Positions 7,950 to 10,689 of a stretch of DNA of 10,689 nt are shown here, piece by piece. The translations under genes were made by a program, and so were the position numbers. The first letter of the stretch is position 1, and every line of letters starts with the position of its first letter. This DNA is from Grifola frondosa (taxonomy: Eukaryota > Basidiomycota > Agaricomycetes > Polyporales > Grifolaceae), in assembly GCA_001683735.1 (NCBI GenBank), contig LUGG01000042.1, positions 1 through 10,689 on the forward strand. Direction: 5' to 3'. The notes under the pieces are model-generated. The model was not told the DNA's origin and ran no database searches. It saw nothing but the letters and a program-made list of their open reading frames with translations.

Positions 7950-9520
7950 TTAGACGACGCCCTTCGACGCCGCACCCGCGTTCTTCGTATCCATCACGAT
8001 GTTCGTGGTCAGCTTTGTCCTGCAAAAAATGTCAGCTCGAGTGCACGCAGTGGGGGATCCCGAAGGGGGGACGCACTGCTTGTCCGTGAGCTGGCTCTCG
8101 AGGTCCGACGTGTCCTGGCCTGCAGTCTGCGCCTTCGCAATCTTGATGTTCAGCAACGACACGACATGGCCTAGCGATATATGTGGTAGCGGTAGTGGAC
8201 TGCATTGGAGAAGCCGTGACATAGTGTCCCGGGCAAGGCGCATGCGATCGAGTCCATCGAATCGAATCGCATGCGCGGACCAGGGAAACGAAGAAGGGCG
8301 TGTGTCGAGGACACGGGGGGTGCGGTGAGGAGAGGCACGAAGGACACAGTGGGTTTGAGTGGATGGGGAGGTACAGCGGGTCGTGAACATCATGGAGGAC
8401 CCGGCGTACGACGCGGACACGCAGGACACCTGGAGGAGCGTGAGGGGCCGCGTGTGCGAGGCTGCAGACTCCGGCGTGAGCGGGCTCGGGAGAGCGTGGC
8501 GGTCGACGGTGACGCAGAGGAGGGCGGGCTCGTCGGGGCGTCGCCCGCGGACTGTGCCAGTGGCGAAGGCGAGCGTGGAGGCAGCGGCGGGGTTGGGGTT
8601 CCACGAGCTGCAGTGGAAGCTCTTCTTCTTGCGCACGCTTGCCTTGTACACGGCGTGGATCGCGGCTGTTGCCTGAGGCGCAGAGTGGGTCATCATAGGG
8701 ATGGGCGCGCGGGCGCGGGATACATGGCACACTGGGCCCCAGGTGCGGGAATGTGGGCGCGGATGAGGGCGAGGGGCAGGAGCGTACGCAGGTGTGGGGC
8801 GCGAAGGACACAACACGGAAGCGGGCACTTACGAGGGTGTATGGGTATGAGCGTCCTCGACGTCGGCCTCCAGCCTCTCCTCAACATCCCTCTGACCTTC
8901 CTACAGTGCCAGGCGCGAGCGAAGAGTGTGCGGCGCAGGCGAGAAGCGCGAATGCGGATGATGTGTGCATGCCCGGGCACACTCACAGGCGCATGCACCG
9001 GCGTGCAGTGCGGGTGTTAGCGCAAGGACGAACGGTGAGGGATGCTGGGATAAACAATAGTAATACAAGATGGGAGAGCGCGTGCACGCAGTGTGGGTGT
9101 GTGCGTGCGTCGCAAGCGAGGGCGAATGCACGGGGTTGTGGTGCAGGCATGAGAGTGGGTATAGGGATATATGAGTTGTGCACGCGGGACGCAGCACGGA
9201 TGAGTTGCGCGGGCATGAGCGCAGGTGCCGAGCAGGCAAGGGGGGTGGGCGCGAGGCCGTGATGGGCACGTTGTGGGACGCGGGCGAAGGGATATGGACG
9301 TACCTGACCTACTTCCCTCTCCTCACCTTCAGGTGGCCTACGCGTGCGGCGTCGGACGCCCGCGCCTCGGTTGAACATTGAGTAGCGCGGCTGGGTGGCA
9401 GCAGAGCGCGACGGCAGTAAGAACGCGGTGGCGGCGTTCGCCGGACACGCCTGGTCGTCGATACAATCGCGGACACAGTTGCAGTGGCAGCGACGAGAAG
9501 AGAGAGCGAGCGGCGCGGTC
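7950..9520 (-). CDS. Predicted multi-exon gene of unknown function with AG-depleted introns
   Basis: Exons read on the minus strand are 9304-9520 (CVRDCIDDQACPANAATAF, then MFNRGAGVRRR and PPEGEEREVGQ), 8833-8900 (EGQRDVEERLEADVEDAHTH), 8375-8672 (HAVYKASVRKKKSFHCSSW, VSCVSASYAGSSMMFTTR), 8077-8170 (VSLLNIKIAKAQTAGQDTSD) and 7950-8019 (NIVMDTKNAGAASKGVV, then TAA). Splice sites are GTACGT/TGTAG, GTAAGT/CTCAG, GTACCT/GCTAG and GTGCGT/TTTGCAG. The last intron is 57 nt with a GCTGAC branch site and fits in phase, as does the 204-nt intron before it. The junction 8833 to 8672 does not fit in phase, so an exon boundary is wrong, or exon 8375-8672 starts separately at ATG 8694-8696. Codon third positions are strongly G/C. 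Candidate starts are ATG 9376-9378 or one upstream. The family is not recognised. The last three exons are the most secure. Confidence 0.45.
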
Positions 9521-9731
9521 CTGAGGAGAGCAGGCATGAGGGGCACGAGGCGGACGCAGAGAGACGTGTGGAGTGTGGACGCGAGAGGGCGCATAGAGCA
9601 GCGGGGCGCGTGGCACGAGCGAGACACAGGGAAACATGCCTAGTGTGGGCGCGGTGAGGGAGAGTGCGGGCACGGCGGTTAGCGCGAGTGCGGGACGGCG
9701 AGCGCCATGCGGGGAATACTCGACGCCCGTG

Positions 9732-9788
9732 CTGTAACTTAATTATAACTTTAATTTCAATTTCAATTTAAAAAAAAAATGGACTTAC
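9732..9788 (-). other. Intron-like segment in repeat copy 1
   Basis: On the minus strand it starts GTAAGT and ends TTACAG, is 57 nt long and very AT-rich inside GC-rich flanks. Its size equals the introns of the Aly/REF gene. The upstream frame ends ENDARRRWLP directly at the donor, in phase 0. The equivalent place in copy 2 keeps both splice sites. Confidence 0.4.
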
Positions 9789-9870
9789 CGGCAACCAACG
9801 ACGACGAGCGTCGTTTTCACGGCGAGCGCGGGGCAAAAGACGACGAGGACGAACAGGCCGGTCTAGCCCG

Positions 9871-9932
9871 ATGACGTAGATGCGGTCGTCGACGCATCCA
9901 TTTCGATACGTCGACGACCGGAGCTGCGTCAT
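9871..9932. repeat. Inverted repeat, 24-bp arms with 14-nt loop (copy 1)
   Basis: Arms at 9871-9894 and 9909-9932 match at 21 of 24 positions, including a perfect inner 12 bp (cggtcgtcgacg against its complement). It could form a stable hairpin or cruciform. Confidence 0.85.
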
Positions 9933-9937
9933 TGGTC

Positions 9938-10188
9938 TGGGCGGACCGATGAGTTCCCTGCAGCGGTCGGGCGCCTAATACGCCGAGTCGCCCGGTGGCT
10001 GCACCGGCATCCGTCTACTAGATTTGTCATATGTTTTGGAAAACGTACCGCTTTTGGTATGTTTTGGTTTCAGCCACCATATGTTTTATCCTTCATTCCT
10101 CCCTCAATTCTTGACGGATTCTCTTCGTATTAGGTTCGTCTGAAAGCGCTCATTTATGACAGTTATAGGATGTAAATTCTTTGTTATG
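9938..10188. other. Spacer between repeat copies, no gene seen
   Basis: It begins GC-rich, probably as a continuation of copy 1, and becomes AT-rich after about 10020. There the word (g/c)atatgtttt or gtatgtttt recurs near 10029, 10057 and 10079. No gene is visible. Confidence 0.4.
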
Positions 10189-10455
10189 TTATTTCAACAA
10201 AAACATACCATTCTGGGCAGCCACCCAGAATGTGCTGTTGAATTCCTCCCTGCAGCGAGGGAGAGTGCGGGCACAGCAGTGAGCACAAGTGCCGGATGGC
10301 ATCAGGCGAGCACCATGCTGTATCTTAATTATAAGTTTAGTTTCAATCTCAATTAAAAAAAGGGGGCTTACCGGCAACCAACGACAACGAGCATCATTTT
10401 CGCAATGAGCATGGCAATGAGCTCGAATAGGCTCGTCTAGCCCGATGATGTACAT
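10189..10455 (-). CDS. Possible small ORF within repeat copy 2, spliced or unspliced
   Basis: From ATG 10453-10455 (MYIIGLDEPIRA) the frame reaches CENDARCRWLP at a GTAAG donor (10371). It continues after an ATACAG acceptor (10318-10320) to a stop at 10189. Unspliced it is also open, 88 codons. Copy 1 has the matching frame but ATC in place of the ATG. The conserved motif ENDAR-x-RWLP and the shared phase 0 intron suggest an exon relic carried by the repeat, not necessarily an active gene. Confidence 0.2.
   Translation of the reverse strand: MYIIGLDEPIRAHCHAHCENDARCRWLPVSPLFLIEIETKLIIKIQHGARLMPSGTCAHCCARTLPRCREEFNSTFWVAAQNGMFLLK
10193..10242. repeat. Foldback between the repeat copies
   Basis: The inner stem is cattctggg (10209-10217) against cccagaatg (10224-10232), a perfect 9 bp with a 6-nt loop. 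The outer stem is ttcaaca (10193-10199) against tgttgaa (10236-10242), with an asymmetric internal loop between. The same aaaacatacc arm (10199-10208) is complementary to ggtatgtttt at 10056-10065. Confidence 0.75.
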
Positions 10456-10511
10456 TTGGTCGTCGACACATCCAAATGGACATGTCGATGACCAGAGCTA
10501 CATCATCTGGC
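10257..10511. repeat. Dispersed repeat, copy 2 (CpG-depleted)
   Basis: It is the diverged partner of 9656-9937 in the same orientation. Many differences are CG in copy 1 against TG or CA in copy 2. For example, copy 1 has gacgacgagcgtcgtttt where copy 2 has gacaacgagcatcatttt. The hairpin and intron-like segment (10318-10371, 54 nt) are kept. Confidence 0.8.
10445..10506. repeat. Inverted repeat, 24-bp arms with 14-nt loop (copy 2)
   Basis: Arms at 10445-10468 and 10483-10506 match at 20 of 24 positions. It has the same geometry as in copy 1 although both arms have changed in sequence. Confidence 0.8.
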
Positions 10512-10689
10512 ATGTGCATTTGCTTGGTGGCTGCCAGCTTCAACCACTGTGCGCTCGTGTGCGCCTATTGAGCGCTTAACGTTCGGCAAATTTGCGATTT
10601 ACTTCAAGCATCTTCATCAAATCTTGCTTCTATTGGCAATCTTTGAATTTTATCTTGGAACTCAGTAGCTATAGGCCCCAGGTATGTAC
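10512..10689. other. Right-edge flank, nothing recognised
   Basis: It is moderately AT-rich, with no ORF or repeat visible. A few bases after copy 2 (ggtggctgc) may still match the far end of copy 1. Confidence 0.4.

Larger units (their letters stand above)
9656..9937. repeat. Dispersed repeat, copy 1 (GC-rich, CpG-preserving)
   Basis: It starts at gagggagagtgcgggcac and shares with 10257-10511 the blocks taacttaattataa-like, cttaccggcaaccaacgac, gtctagcccgatga and gtcgtcgac. Weaker similarity may continue to about 10006 (ggtggctgc). It contains an AT-rich insert with a ten-A run, a minus-strand intron-like segment (9732-9788) and a hairpin (9871-9932). No terminal inverted repeat or target duplication was found. 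Confidence 0.8.

Noticed and set aside
8083..9000. Other overlapping frames of 100-260 codons in the GC-rich region
   Set aside because: Arg/Pro/His-rich frames are expected shadows in GC-rich, strand-biased DNA.
9790..9860. Hydrophobic signal-peptide-like minus-strand frame (LFVLVVFCPALAVKTT) before the GTAAGT donor
   Set aside because: An in-frame TAG lies just upstream with no ATG; the alternative frame ending RWLP is shared with copy 2 and preferred.

Overview
The window looks like nuclear DNA of a filamentous basidiomycete (probably Agaricomycetes). The main clue is a minus-strand mRNA-export adaptor gene of the Aly/REF type, split by three introns of 54-56 nt with GTGAGT or GTATGT donors. 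Next to it is a chromodomain-bearing Ty3/gypsy retrotransposon of the kind common in mushroom genomes. No tRNA, rRNA, CRISPR or bacterial-type gene was seen.

Layout, left to right. Positions 1-376 hold the 5' part of an unrecognised minus-strand gene that leaves the window. From about 585 to 4131 lies a decayed Ty3/gypsy chromovirus. Its gag, protease and reverse transcriptase are missing and RNase H lacks its N-terminus. The integrase keeps its zinc finger, DD35E triad, GPY/F module and chromodomain. A TATA-like box sits inside the end of pol, followed by a third ORF with two frame breaks, a polypurine-like tract and a 290-bp 3' LTR with 7-bp terminal inverted repeats. Positions 4331-5137 and beyond hold the Aly/REF gene, whose first exon could not be fixed. 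A 51-codon plus-strand ORF (5249-5404) abuts its 5' end. Positions 5405-7949 are AT-rich and I see no supportable gene there.

Positions 7950-9520 are GC-rich with a marked strand asymmetry. On the minus strand AG dinucleotides are almost absent from three long tracts, and these end in consensus splice sites. I read this as an unrecognised multi-exon gene with unusually long introns for this genome, though one exon junction does not fit in phase. Positions 9656-9937 and 10257-10511 are two diverged copies of one repeat. Copy 2 differs from copy 1 largely by transitions at CpG sites. Both keep a long hairpin and a minus-strand intron-like AT-rich segment. A foldback lies just before copy 2.

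The genes do not form a pathway. This is a transposon-invaded chromosomal segment with one clear housekeeping gene and several uncertain gene models. I found no convincing new biological system. The items most worth checking are the AG-free introns of the 7950-9520 gene and the CpG-decayed repeat pair.
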